64,000 nt of DNA from Ramlibacter pinisoli (GCF_009758015.1 NZ_WSEL01000003.1:1488001-1552000); one strand, 5' to 3'; positions 17,397-27,800 are shown, counted from the stretch's first letter. Made by a program: numbers and translations. Notes: a model not told the origin generated them from the letters alone.

Positions 17397-18865
17397 CCCG
17401 TGCCGCATCGGCATCCATGCAACGCACCGTGCCGCCGCGCCGATCCGGCGGCACCGCCGCCGGCGCCGACAGCATCACCGACGTCGAAAGCGCCAGGACG
17501 CGCGCCGCTCCCCGCAAGTGGATGGGCCTGCTGCCCTGGGTGTTCCCGGCCATGCTGGTGCTGGCAGCGCTGGGCATCCTGCTGTCCGGCCGTGACCTGG
17601 CCCAGGCGTTCATGGACCTGGAGCGCGAGACCGAAGGTGGCGCCGGCCTCGTGCGCCACCCCCTGATGCCCTGGGCCCAGCGCGGCGTGTCGCTGCTGCT
17701 GGTGGCGGCGTCGATCGAGCGCATCGCCAGCCACTTCATGCAGCGCCGGCCGGTGCCCACGCCCACCCTCACCTGGGCCTTCCTGGCCTACTGGCTCACC
17801 ACCGTGGTGACGCCGGCGGTGTTCGGCGCGCATCCGCAGATCTCGCACGAGTACGCCTACTCGATGCTGTTCGGGCTGGCCGCCACCCTGTGCGCCGAAG
17901 CCGACAGCGACCGCATCGTCGCCTGGTCGCGCGACGCCCTGTTCCTCTACATGCTGGCCGGCATGGCCCTGGTGCCGGTGATGCCCTCGCTGGTGCTGGA
18001 CACGGCCTACACCCAGGGCCTGCTGCCCGGCCTGCCGCGCTTCGGCGGCCTGGCGTCGCACCCGGTGATGATGGGCATGCTGACCCAGACGGCGCTGCTG
18101 CTGCTGTGGACGCACCCGTTCGGGCGCCGCTGGCTGAACGTGGCCGCCTGGACGCTCGGCCTGGGCGTGCTGTTCCTGGCCCAGTCGAAGACCGCCTGGG
18201 TCGCCTTCCTGCTCAGCGCCACCCTGCTGGTGATCGTGCGCCGCACGCCCCAGGCCGTTCAGCGGCTGGGCGACCCGCGCCACAACTCGTTCGGCGTGCT
18301 CGCGCTGTTCGCCTGCATCGCGGCCGTGCTGGCGCTGCTGGGCGCGGTGCTGGTGGTCGACGTGCCCGGGCTGGTGTTCGACTACTTCGACACCAGCGAG
18401 GGCGCCCAGCTGGTGTCGATGACCGGCCGCGACCGCATCTGGATGGTGGCCATGGCCGAATGGCACAACTACCCGGTGTTCGGCTACGGCCCGCAGCTGT
18501 GGGACGCCGAATACCGCCAGTCCATCGCGATGCCGAACGCCACCCACGGCCACAACCAGTTCATCGACACGCTGGCGCGCTGCGGCAGCGTGGGCGCCGC
18601 CGGGCTGGTGGTCTATGCGCTGGTGCTGCTGGTGCTGTCGGTGCGCTACGCCCGCGCCACCCGCGGCCTGAGCGTGGCCATCTTCGCCACCCTGGCGCTG
18701 CAGTCGATCAGCGAGATCCCCTTGCTGCTGGCCGGCTACGGCACCGACCTGTTCACCCATGTGCTGCTGCTCGTCGTGCTGGCCGGGGCGGCCGCCGGCC
18801 GGCAGCGCCCGGCGGCCGCCGAGGCCGAACCGCTCGCCCCCCGCCCGCTCAGGAGCGCCCCATGA
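17393..18865 (+). CDS. O-antigen ligase / Wzy-type polymerase family membrane protein
   Basis: A 490-residue membrane protein with around 11 helices after an about 45-residue Arg/Ala-rich cytoplasmic start. The Wzy_C-type region is seen in the central periplasmic loop and what follows: SMTGRDRIWMVAMAEWHNYP, then VFGYGPQLWDAEYRQS, and NATHGHNQFIDTLARCGSVG with the conserved His. An arginine in this loop (TGRDRIW) is typical of polymerases and ligases. In a Wzx/Wzy locus polymerisation of the exopolysaccharide repeat is the more likely role; ligase cannot be excluded. GGAGG lies 7 bases before the ATG. Confidence 0.85.
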   Translation: MTRAASASMQRTVPPRRSGGTAAGADSITDVESARTRAAPRKWMGLLPWVFPAMLVLAALGILLSGRDLAQAFMDLERETEGGAGLVRHPLMPWAQRGVSLLLVAASIERIASHFMQRRPVPTPTLTWAFLAYWLTTVVTPAVFGAHPQISHEYAYSMLFGLAATLCAEADSDRIVAWSRDALFLYMLAGMALVPVMPSLVLDTAYTQGLLPGLPRFGGLASHPVMMGMLTQTALLLLWTHPFGRRWLNVAAWTLGLGVLFLAQSKTAWVAFLLSATLLVIVRRTPQAVQRLGDPRHNSFGVLALFACIAAVLALLGAVLVVDVPGLVFDYFDTSEGAQLVSMTGRDRIWMVAMAEWHNYPVFGYGPQLWDAEYRQSIAMPNATHGHNQFIDTLARCGSVGAAGLVVYALVLLVLSVRYARATRGLSVAIFATLALQSISEIPLLLAGYGTDLFTHVLLLVVLAGAAAGRQRPAAAEAEPLAPRPLRSAP

Positions 18866-19830
18866 AGTTCTCCGTCGTCATTCCCCTGTACAACAAACGC
18901 CAGTACGTCGCCAGCGCGGTGCGCTCGGCGCTGGCGCAGACACTGGCCCCCCTCGAGGTGATCGTCGTCGACGACGGCTCCACCGACGGCGGCGCGGACC
19001 TGGTGGAGGCGATCGGCGACCCGCGGGTGCGGGTGGTGCGCCAGCCCAACGCCGGCGTCTCGGCGGCGCGCAACCGGGCGGTGGACATGGCGCGCGGCGA
19101 CTGGATCGCCTTCCTCGATGCCGACGACTGGTACCACCCCGAGCTGCTGGCGGCACTGGCGCAGGCGCACCAGGCCAGCCCCGGCGCCGGCATGCTGGGC
19201 GCGGGATTCCGCCGCGTGCCGCACCTGTACGGCGCCGACCCCGAGGGCTGGTCGGTGGCCGAGGGCTTCTACGAGGTCGAGGTGGTGGAGGACCTGCGCA
19301 TGCGCTGGATGAAGAACGCGCCGTTCTGCACCAGCAGCGTGGCCATCCGGGCCGACCTGCTCCAGGGCATGCAGCCGTGCTTCGCCGTCGGCGAGTTCGC
19401 CGGCGAGGACCTGGACCTGTGGTTCCGCGTCGGCGACCTGACGCCGGCGGCGCTGGTCAACGCGCCCTTCGTGGCGGTGCGCAACGTGCCCCAGAGCCTG
19501 AGCAGCACGCACTCGCGCACCGACATGGCGCCCTACCTCGAGCGCATGGATCGGCGCGCGCGCGCCGGCGAGATCCCGCGCCATTTCCGCCGCTCGGCCT
19601 TCTGGTTCATCGGCCAGCTCCAGGTGACGCTGGCGCGCGAGAGCCTGGCCGAGGGCGACCGCAGGCGGGCGCTGTACTGGCTGCTGCGCGCGCGCAACGT
19701 GGCCTGGGGCCGCCGCTGGCAGATCACGGCACTGATGACGCTGTGCATGCCCTCGCGCCTCGCCGGCACCTGGCAGCGCTGGCGCCTGCGCAGCGCCGAG
19801 GTGTTCTCCCCCGAAGGTCCGCTGTCATGA
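18862..19830 (+). CDS. Glycosyltransferase family 2
   Basis: A 322-residue GT-A transferase: KFSVVIPLYNKRQYVASAV at the start, VVDDGSTDGGADLV, and the DxD in FLDADDWYHPELL. The middle segment APFCTSSVAIRADLLQGMQ is shared with its paralogue at 7423-8427, as is the arrangement of C-terminal helices. No confident membrane span is seen. The gene overlaps both neighbours by ATGA. It should add one sugar of the exopolysaccharide repeat at the cytoplasmic side of the membrane. Donor and linkage are unknown. Confidence 0.88.
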   Translation: MKFSVVIPLYNKRQYVASAVRSALAQTLAPLEVIVVDDGSTDGGADLVEAIGDPRVRVVRQPNAGVSAARNRAVDMARGDWIAFLDADDWYHPELLAALAQAHQASPGAGMLGAGFRRVPHLYGADPEGWSVAEGFYEVEVVEDLRMRWMKNAPFCTSSVAIRADLLQGMQPCFAVGEFAGEDLDLWFRVGDLTPAALVNAPFVAVRNVPQSLSSTHSRTDMAPYLERMDRRARAGEIPRHFRRSAFWFIGQLQVTLARESLAEGDRRRALYWLLRARNVAWGRRWQITALMTLCMPSRLAGTWQRWRLRSAEVFSPEGPLS

Positions 19831-20894
19831 GCCTGTCCGCCCAACCCTGCCGCGTGTCGATCGTCATCAAGGCGCTCAACGAGGAGGACAACATCTGCGA
19901 CGCCATCGAGAGCTGCCTGGCGGCGCTGCGCGCCATCCCCGGCGAGGTGATCCTGGCCGATTCGTGCTCGACCGACCGCACGGTGGAACTGGCGCGCCGC
20001 TACCCGGTGAAGGTGGTGCAGTTCGCGCGCGCCGCCGACCGCGGCTGCGGGGCCGGTCCGCAGCTGGGCTACCAGCACTCCAGCGGGGAGTACGTCTACC
20101 TGATGGACGGCGACATGAAGCTGGTGCCCGGCTTCCTGGAGCAGGCACTGTCGTTCCTGGCCCAGCACCCCGAAGTGGCGGGCGTCGGCGGCCGCGTCGT
20201 CGAACAGAACCTGGAGAGCATGGAGTACCGCGAGCGCCATGCGCGCGCGGCGTCGCACCTGCAGCCCGGCCAGGTCGACCGCCTGGACGGCGGCGGCCTG
20301 TACCGCCGGCGCGCGATCCAGGAGACCGGCTACCTGTCGGACCGCAACCTCCACAGCTACGAGGAGTTCGACCTCGCCGTGCGCCTGCGCGCGCTCGGCT
20401 GGAAGCTGTGGCGGCTGCCGATCGACGCCGTCACCCACTACGGCCACGACGCGCCGCCCTACCGGCTGCTGCTGCGCCGCTGGAAGAGCCGCTACGCCTG
20501 CGGGCTGGGCGAGATGGTGCGCGGTGCGCTGTGGCAGCCGCGCATGCGGCTGGTGCTGCGCGACCTGCGCGAGCTGCGCCTGTACCTCGGCGTGCTCGGC
20601 TGGTGGGCGCTGCTGCTGGCCGCCGCCCTCTGGCCTGCCGACGCCGCCGTGCGCGCCGGCGCGGTCGCCACGCTGGCGCTGGTGCCGGTCGCCGCGATGG
20701 CCTGGCGCAAGCGCTCGCTCGAACGCGCCGTGTACTCGGTGAGTTCGTGGTGCGTGAACACGGCCGGCCTGGTGCGCGGCTTCCTCGCGCCGCGCACCCC
20801 GCCGCAGGACCGCATCGCCAGCCGCGTCCTGAAGGAGCCCGAGGCGGCCGGCGGGCCTGCCATCGGCAGGAAGGAAAGGAACACCGCGAAATGA
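19827..20894 (+). CDS. Glycosyltransferase family 2 with C-terminal membrane region
   Basis: A 355-residue GT2 enzyme of a different branch from its neighbour. It shows SIVIKALNEEDNICDAIES, ILADSCSTDRTVELAR and the metal site LMDGDMKLVPGF (DGD). The C-terminal third has two hydrophobic helices (LGVLGWWALLLAAALWPA and VATLALVPVAAMAW), suggesting it sits on the inner membrane. LHSYEEFDLAVRLRALGWKL is the acceptor-side ED-type motif often seen in such enzymes. It overlaps the genes on both sides by ATGA. Sugar specificity cannot be read from the sequence. Confidence 0.87.
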   Translation: MSLSAQPCRVSIVIKALNEEDNICDAIESCLAALRAIPGEVILADSCSTDRTVELARRYPVKVVQFARAADRGCGAGPQLGYQHSSGEYVYLMDGDMKLVPGFLEQALSFLAQHPEVAGVGGRVVEQNLESMEYRERHARAASHLQPGQVDRLDGGGLYRRRAIQETGYLSDRNLHSYEEFDLAVRLRALGWKLWRLPIDAVTHYGHDAPPYRLLLRRWKSRYACGLGEMVRGALWQPRMRLVLRDLRELRLYLGVLGWWALLLAAALWPADAAVRAGAVATLALVPVAAMAWRKRSLERAVYSVSSWCVNTAGLVRGFLAPRTPPQDRIASRVLKEPEAAGGPAIGRKERNTAK

Positions 20895-22111
20895 CGAGAC
20901 CCGCCGGCGTGCCCGCCGTCCTGTCCACCACGCCCCTGGAGACAGCCGGCGGCGGCTTTCCCGCCCCGGCCGCACCGCTGCCGCACGAGGCCAGCCGGGT
21001 GGACGGCCGCTACATCTACATCGCGGGTCCCTGCACGCCGATGGGTGGCGGCATGTTCAAGGTCGCCGAGTACCTGGTGCAGGCGCAGCCGCAGGACACC
21101 CCCGGCGGCCCGGTGCTGCGCCTGCTGGAGACCCGCGGTGGCGGCAGCGCGCTGTGGTCGCCGTTCTGGCTGGCACGCGCGGTCGCCGCACTGGCCCGCG
21201 GGCGCCTGAGCGGCCGGCTGGCCGGCGTGCACGTCAACGTCGCCGAGCGCCTGAGCCTGGTGCGCAAGGGCGTGGTGCTGGGCGCCTGCCGCGTGCTGGG
21301 CCTGCGCTCGGTGCTGCACCTGCACGCCGCGCAGCTGGCGCAGAACTACGCCGGCCTGCCCGCGCCCGGCAAGGCGCTGGTGCGCTGGCTCTTCTCGCTG
21401 CCGGCCAGCTGCGTGGTGCTGGGCCAGGCCGCCGCCGACTTCGTGACCCGCGAGCTGCGCGTGCCGCCCGAGAAGGTCGAGATCGTGATCAACGGCGTGC
21501 CCGAGCCGCTGGCCGTGCGCCGCACCGTCCCCGCCGTGTCGCCGCACGTGGTGTTCCTGGGCAACCTGTCCGAGCGCAAGGGCGTGCCCGAACTGCTGCA
21601 GGCGCTGACGCAGCCGGCGCTGGTCGGCGTGCCGCTGCGCCTGAGCCTGGCGGGCGGCGGCCACGTGGAGCACTACAGCAACCTGGCGCAGCAGCTCGGC
21701 GTGGCCGACCGGGTGACCTTCCATGGCTGGGCCGGCCGCGAGCAGGTCTCGCGGCTGCTCGCCGACGCCGACGTGATGGTGCTGCCGTCCCACGACGAGG
21801 GCCTGCCGCTCGCGATCCTGGAGGCGCTGGCGCACGGCGTCGCCGTGCTCTGCACGCCGGTGGGCGAGATCCCCAACGTGCTGGCCAATGGCCGCGACGC
21901 CCGTTTCGTGGCGCCCGGCGATCCGGCCAGCATCGCGCGCGGGCTGGCCCAACTGCTCGCCGACCGCGACATGCGCGAGCGGCTGGGCCGCAACGGCCGT
22001 GCCCTGTACGAGGCCCAGTTCTCGGTGCAGCGGTTCGGGATGGCGATCGCGCACGTGCACCAGCGCGAATTCGGCCTGAGCGCTCCGCCGGCACGGGCGG
22101 ACGGAAGCTGA
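20891..22111 (+). CDS. Glycosyltransferase family 4
   Basis: A 406-residue GT-B retaining transferase. The N-terminal domain has IYIAGPCTPMGGGMFKVAEY with the glycine-rich loop; the linker shows VEIVINGVPEPL. The donor domain has VVFLGNLSERKGVPELLQAL, VTFHGWAGREQVSRLLADA and the E-x7-E motif in DEGLPLAILEALAHG. These are all standard GT4 features. The roughly 35 residues before the first strand are Pro/Ala rich. It is one of three transferases in the operon and probably completes the repeat unit. It overlaps both neighbours. Confidence 0.9.
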   Translation: MTRPAGVPAVLSTTPLETAGGGFPAPAAPLPHEASRVDGRYIYIAGPCTPMGGGMFKVAEYLVQAQPQDTPGGPVLRLLETRGGGSALWSPFWLARAVAALARGRLSGRLAGVHVNVAERLSLVRKGVVLGACRVLGLRSVLHLHAAQLAQNYAGLPAPGKALVRWLFSLPASCVVLGQAAADFVTRELRVPPEKVEIVINGVPEPLAVRRTVPAVSPHVVFLGNLSERKGVPELLQALTQPALVGVPLRLSLAGGGHVEHYSNLAQQLGVADRVTFHGWAGREQVSRLLADADVMVLPSHDEGLPLAILEALAHGVAVLCTPVGEIPNVLANGRDARFVAPGDPASIARGLAQLLADRDMRERLGRNGRALYEAQFSVQRFGMAIAHVHQREFGLSAPPARADGS

Positions 22112-23772
22112 TGCGCGACCGCGCCTCGCGCATCCCGCGCGGCGGCGTCCTGCACGCCGACGTCTGCGTCGTGGGCGCCGGCCCGGCCGGCATCACGGTC
22201 GCGCTCGCCCTCTCGGGCAAGGGCCTGTCGGTCCTGCTGCTCGAAGCCGGCGAGCAGCCGCTCGACGCGCGTGCGCAGGCGCTGTATGCCGGCGAGGTCG
22301 CGCCCGGCCGGCCGCACCCGCCGCCGGACAGCGGGCGCGCGCGCGGCCTGGGCGGCACCTCGGCCCTGTGGCACGGCCGCTGCGTGCCGCTCGACCCGAT
22401 CGACTTCGAGAGCCGCGCCCATGTGCCGCACAGCGGCTGGCCGATCTCGCACGGCGGCCTGCAGCCCTGGTACGCCAAGGCCAATGCCTGGCTGGAAGCC
22501 GGGCGCTACGACTACGACGCGCGCACGGCCCTGCCCGGTACGCCGCCGCTGGCGCCCGCCCTGGACGGCACGGCGGTGCAGGCGTATGCGATCGACCGCT
22601 GGTCGTGCCCGACCGACTTCGGCCGCCGCTACGGACGTCGCCTCGAGGTGGCGCCCGACGTGCGCGTGGTCACCGGCGCGCACTGCACCGGCGTGCGGCT
22701 CGACACCGGCGCCGGCGCGGTGCGGCTGCTCGACGTCGCGACGCTGGGCGGCAACCGCTTCCAGGTGGCCGCGCATGCGGTGGTGCTGGCCGCCGGCGCG
22801 CTGGAGACGGCGCGGCTGCTGCTGGCCTCCAACGACGTCATGCCGCAGGGCGTGGGCAACCGCTACGACGTCGTCGGCCGCTACCTCCAGTGCCGCCTGG
22901 CCGGCCGCGTCGGCACCCTGGTGCTGCACGGCAGCGGCGACCCGCAGCCGGTGCTGGCGGCGGACGGCGTCCCGTGCACGCCGCGCCTGGGCCTGGAGGC
23001 CCCCTACCAGCGCGACCTGGGCCTGCTGAACGCGGCGCTGCGGCTGGAGTCGCCGCAGGCCGCCGACCCGGCGCACGGCAGCGCGGTGCTGTCCGGGCGC
23101 TTCCTGCTGCAGGCCCTGCGGCGCGAGGCCGATCACGGCGAAGTGCCGGTCTCGCCCGAGCTGCTGGGCAGCCACCTGCTCAACCTCCTGCGCGAACCGG
23201 TGGCCAATGCCCGCTGGCTGCACGAGGTGGCCCAGCGCCGCCTGGCCGCCCGCCACCTGCCGCCCCCGCTGCCGCCGACGCGCACCCGGCGCTTCACCAT
23301 CGCCGTGCAGGCCGAGCAGCAGCCGCTCGCCTCCAGCCGGGTGCTGCTGGGTGCCGAACCGGATGCGCTGGGCATGCGGCGCCTGCGGGTCGACTGGCGC
23401 CACTGCCTGGCGGACATCGAATCCGTGTCCCGCACGCTCGAGATGGCCGGGCTGGAGTTCGCCCGCACCGAAGCCGGCCGGCTGGTGTTCGACCGCGAGC
23501 GGCTGGCGCACGACCTGCTGCAGGACGGGCCACCGCCCGGCCTGCACGTGGGCACGGCCCGCATGGGGCGCGACCCGGCAACCAGCGTGGTCGACCCCGA
23601 GTGCCGCGTCCACGGCGTGCGCAACCTCTACGTGGCCGGGGCCGCGGTGTTCCCGACCTGCGGCCACGCCGATCCCATGCTCACGCTGGTCGCGCTGTCG
23701 CTGCGGCTGGCCGAACGCCTGGTGCAGCGCCTGCAGCCACGGCGGGCCGCCACCGAGGAGGTGTTCGCATGA
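22111..23772 (+). CDS. GMC-family FAD oxidoreductase in polysaccharide operon
   Basis: A 553-residue glucose-methanol-choline type flavoprotein. The FAD Rossmann motif is CVVGAGPAGITVALALSGK near residue 19. GRARGLGGTSALWHGRCVPL matches the family's FAD-covering loop. The C-terminal signature GTARMGRDPATSVVDPECRV plus LYVAGAAVFPTCGHADPMLT is present, including the catalytic-region His. Most GMC enzymes oxidise alcohols or sugars; an actual substrate is not visible. Members near glycosyltransferases may oxidise a sugar or a lipid-linked glycan, but this is inference. ATG at 22111 shares one base with the previous stop, and the end overlaps the SDR gene by four bases. Confidence 0.85.
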   Translation: MRDRASRIPRGGVLHADVCVVGAGPAGITVALALSGKGLSVLLLEAGEQPLDARAQALYAGEVAPGRPHPPPDSGRARGLGGTSALWHGRCVPLDPIDFESRAHVPHSGWPISHGGLQPWYAKANAWLEAGRYDYDARTALPGTPPLAPALDGTAVQAYAIDRWSCPTDFGRRYGRRLEVAPDVRVVTGAHCTGVRLDTGAGAVRLLDVATLGGNRFQVAAHAVVLAAGALETARLLLASNDVMPQGVGNRYDVVGRYLQCRLAGRVGTLVLHGSGDPQPVLAADGVPCTPRLGLEAPYQRDLGLLNAALRLESPQAADPAHGSAVLSGRFLLQALRREADHGEVPVSPELLGSHLLNLLREPVANARWLHEVAQRRLAARHLPPPLPPTRTRRFTIAVQAEQQPLASSRVLLGAEPDALGMRRLRVDWRHCLADIESVSRTLEMAGLEFARTEAGRLVFDRERLAHDLLQDGPPPGLHVGTARMGRDPATSVVDPECRVHGVRNLYVAGAAVFPTCGHADPMLTLVALSLRLAERLVQRLQPRRAATEEVFA

Positions 23773-24746
23773 ACGTGCTCGTGCTCGGTGCCAACGGCCC
23801 GGTGGGCCAGCGGCTGTGCCAGCTGCTGCACGGCAGCGGCCGCGTGACGGTGGTCGCGGCCGCCCCCGACGGCGATCCGGCCCGCGGCCAGGTGCGCCTG
23901 GACCCGCAGAACGCCGGCGCCGTGCGCGAAGCGGTGCGCGGGATGCAGGCGGTGGTGCAGTGCCCCGACGCGGGTGGCGCGGCGCTGGTCGAGAGCACCC
24001 GCCACCTGGTGCGGGCAGCGGTGGCCGAAGGCTGCGGCCGCCTCGTCCAGGTCGGCTCGCAGGCCGCCTACGGCGAGGTCGAGGGCGTGGTCGACGAGCG
24101 CGCCCGCACCGGCCGCCGCGGCGGCGCCTGGCGCGCAGCCGAGGACCTGCTGGTGGCCTGCGGCCGCCGCGGCGGCACGTCGGTGCTGCTGCGCACCGGC
24201 TGCCTCTGGGGCCCGCGCGCCGGCACCTGGGCCGAGCGCCTGGCCCGCTGGCTGCATGCCGGCCGGCTGGGTGACCTGGGCGCGGCCGGCGACGGCTGGT
24301 CCAACCTCGTGCACGTCGACGACGTCTGCGTCGCCGTGCTGCGCGCCCTGCAGCTGCCGCTGCAGCCGGGCGAGTCGCGCACCTACAACCTCGCCGGCGC
24401 CGACAGCCCGCGCTGGAACGAGGTGCTGATCGACCTCGCGCTGGCCACCGGCGCCACGCCGGTGCGGCGCATGCGCCCGCTGGCGCTGCGCCTGCAGGCA
24501 TGGACCGATCCGCTTGCCGCCACGCTGCTGCGCGCGCCCCCTGCGCCGCCGGCCAGCGAACCCCTCACCCCGGCCCTGCTGGCGCTCTGGCGCAGCCAGC
24601 TGCGGCTCGATCCCCGGGCCGCGATGAAGGACCTGGTGCTCGACTGGACGCCGTACCCGGTGGCGCTGCAGGAGATCGCGAGCTGGTGGAGGGGTCGGCA
24701 GGAGGAGAGCGAGCTGGAGCCGCTGGCGGTCCCGCAGGGGTCGTAG
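23769..24746 (+). CDS. Atypical NAD(P)-dependent epimerase/SDR, catalytic YxxxK not seen
   Basis: A 325-residue extended-SDR protein. VLVLGANGPVGQRLCQLLH gives the nucleotide-binding GxxGxxG motif at the N-terminus, and VQVGSQAAYGEVEG is the strand with the usual catalytic Ser. Where a YxxxK motif would be expected the sequence reads GGAWRAAEDLLVACG, so the normal catalytic Tyr and Lys seem to be absent. The C-terminal substrate domain is intact in outline (YNLAGADSPRWNEVLIDLA). It closes the operon directly after the GMC oxidoreductase, so the two may act on one substrate. A non-enzymatic or altered role is possible. Confidence 0.78.
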   Translation: MNVLVLGANGPVGQRLCQLLHGSGRVTVVAAAPDGDPARGQVRLDPQNAGAVREAVRGMQAVVQCPDAGGAALVESTRHLVRAAVAEGCGRLVQVGSQAAYGEVEGVVDERARTGRRGGAWRAAEDLLVACGRRGGTSVLLRTGCLWGPRAGTWAERLARWLHAGRLGDLGAAGDGWSNLVHVDDVCVAVLRALQLPLQPGESRTYNLAGADSPRWNEVLIDLALATGATPVRRMRPLALRLQAWTDPLAATLLRAPPAPPASEPLTPALLALWRSQLRLDPRAAMKDLVLDWTPYPVALQEIASWWRGRQEESELEPLAVPQGS

Positions 24747-24803
24747 CTCCCGGCGTCGATCCGCCGGCTGGTCTCCGCTTCCCCTTCGCCGGCGCCCGCC
24801 GGT

Positions 24804-27800
24804 TCAGAACTCCTCGTGGTGCTCGGCGCCCAGGGCCGGCAGCGCCGGTGACGGCGGATGTGCGTTTGCCTCGGACTTGACCGCCCGAAGCAGGATCTGC
24901 AGCGGATGCTGCAGGTCGAGCCCGTCGACGATGGAGGCCTGGCACCGGCACGAGTACCCCGTGGCGAGCGTGCGCCCGACACGGCCGCTCTCGGCCAGGA
25001 TCGCGCGCCAGCTCTGGCCGTAGATCGTCTCGGACGTTTCCCGGTGCGCGCGCTCGTGGCCGTAGAGCCCCGCCATGCCACAGCATCCGCTCGCGACGAC
25101 CTGCATGTTCACGCCGAGGTGACGCGCCACCCGTCCCCACTCGGCTGTCGCTGCCGGTGCATTCGTTCGTTCCGTGCAGTGGGGCAGTAGCGCCCAGTCC
25201 GTTCCGGTCTCCAGGGGTCGTTGCGCAATGTCGCCCAGCCGTGCGGCCAGCCACTCCTGGGGCAGCGCGACGTCCGGGACGGCGCCGACCCCCAGCGCGG
25301 CGCGGTACTCGGCGCGGTACGTCAGGGTCATCGACGGATCGATGCCGACCAGCTCCACGCCGGTCGCGGCCAGTGCGTTCAGCATCCCGGCGTTGCGCCG
25401 GGCCGTGCGCTGGAAGGTGCCCAGCATGCCCAGGACGTGCTGCGGCTTTCCGTTCGGCCGGAACGGCGCCAGCCACGGCCGGAAGCCGAGGCGCCCCAGG
25501 AGTTCGAACCAGTCCAGCACGACCTGCGCGTCGTAGTGGGTCGTGAAGGCATCCTGGACCACCACGACGCTCTTCCTGCGCTCCTCGTCGCCCAGCGCAC
25601 GCAGCTGCGCCACGCTCGCCAGCTGCACGCCGCGCGCCTGCAGCTCCCGACGCAGGTCGGTCGTTCCAAGCTCCGGCAGCGCAACCAGTCCGAGCGCCCG
25701 GGTCACGCTGCGACCCACGCGGCCGTGCGTGAGCGCATTCGCGAGCCGCGGAGTCGTCATGGCCCAGGGCAGCATCGCTTCGAGCCGGCCGACGACGTGG
25801 TCCTTCACCGGCCGCAGGTAGCGGCCGTGGTACGCGTCGAGGAACCGCGAGCGGAAGGCCGGAACGTCGACCTTGATCGGACACTGGCCGACACAGGACT
25901 TGCACGCAAGGCAGCCGTCCATGGCTTCCTTGACCTCCCGGGAGAAGTCGCCCTCCCCCCGCCGTGCCTTCCACGTGTTCACTGCCCGCGCGGGCCACTG
26001 GAGCCAGGTTCCGCGCGCGGGTGGCCCGGCCTGGCCCGTTGCGGCCAGGAGCCGCAGCCACTCGCGCATGAGGGATGCCCGGCCCTTGGGCGAGTGCTTG
26101 CGGTCCCGCGTCGCCTTCCACGACGGGCACATCGCGTCGTCGGGATCGAAGTTGAAGCAGGCGCCATTGCCATTGCAATGCAGCGAGTCCTCGTTCGCAC
26201 GCCGCACGGCGATCGGAATCTGCCGGTCGAGTTGCCCGCGCGTCGGCACCTCGTCGAGCCGCGTCAGCGAGTGGCCGGGCGGGGACGCGATCTTGCCGGG
26301 ATTGAGCTGGTCGTGCGGATCGAAGGCGGCCTTGATCTCCTGCATGCGCGGGTACAACGGGCCGAAGAACTCCGCCGCGTACTCGGACCTATAGCCCTTG
26401 CCGTGCTCTCCCCAGAGCACGCCCTTGTACTTGCGCGTGAGGGCGAAGACCTCGTCGGAGATCTCGCGCACGAGCTTTTCCTGCTCGGGATCCTTCATGT
26501 CGAGGGCTGGCCGCACGTGCAGGCAACCTGCATCCACGTGACCGAACATCCCGTACACCAGCCCGCGGCGGTCGAGCGCCGCCCGGAACTCGCGGATGTA
26601 GTCCGCCAGGCATTCGGGCGGGACCACGGTGTCCTCCACGAACGGCATGGGCCGCCGATCGCCCGGCATGTTGCCCAGGAGACCGACCGACTTCTTGCGC
26701 ATGGACCAGATCGCCGCGGCAGCGGCCGCCCCGCGCGCGACGGTGTAGCCCCTGCGCCCGGCGCCGCCACTGGCCAGCGCACCTTCGACGCGCGCCAGCT
26801 TCGCCTGCAACTGCGCCTCGTCGGCCGCCACGAACTCCACGATGTTGACGCCCTCCGCCGGCCCCTGCGGATCGTCGGGGAAGAACTCGCGCACCTTGAG
26901 CCAGATGGCATCCTGCCGTGCGAGGGCGAGGACGGTGGCGTCGACCGTCTCGCTGGAGGCCGCCTCCAGCTGCATCAGCACGCCGGCGTCGCGCAGCGCC
27001 GCATCGAACGTCGCATAGCGGATGTTGAGCAGGGCGGTCAGGCGGGGAACGGGCGTGAGCCTGACCTTGGCCTCCGTCACGAAGGCGAGGCTTCCCTCGG
27101 CACCGCAGATGACGGAGCTCAGGTCGAAGCGCCCGGAGCAGTCGCACAGGTGCGCCAGGTCGTAGCCGGTGACGCACCGGTTCAGCTTTGGAAACCGCTC
27201 CGCGATGAGCTGGGCGTCATCCTGGCGGATGCGATCGAGCACGCTCAGCACGCGGCCCACGCGATCGCCGCGGGCCTTGGCAGTGTCGAGTTCCGCGGGG
27301 CTCAGGGGGCGCGAGTGCCATTGCGTGCCGTCGATGAAGACGGCGCGCAGCTCCATCACGTGGTCGCGGGTCTTTCCGTACAGGACGGAGCCCTGCCCCG
27401 AGGCGTCCGTCGCGATCATGCCGCCGATGGTGGCGCGGTTCGAGGGCGACAGCTCGGGCGCGAAGAACAGGCCATGCGCCGCCACCGCGGCATTGAGCTG
27501 GTCCTTCACCACGCCGGCCTGCACGCGGGCCCAGCCTTCCGCCGGGTTCACCTCGAGGATCGCATTCATGTGGCGCGAGAGGTCGACCGAGATGCCGGCC
27601 GTGAGGGATTGGCCGTTGGTGCCGGTGCCGCCGCCGCGCGGCGTGAACTTCAGTGCGCGGAACCTGGCATCGCCTGCCACCTTGGCGAGACGCACCACGT
27701 CCTGGTCATGGCGTGGAAAGAGGATCACCTGCGGCGCCACCTGGTAGATCGAGTTGTCGGTGGCGAAGACCGTCCGGTCCGCGTGGGACGACGCAATGTC

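Noticed and set aside
24750..24767. CCGGCG/CGCCGG inverted repeat between the SDR and YdiJ-like genes as a terminator
   Set aside because: Six-bp stem with no T-run; such repeats are frequent by chance at this GC level.
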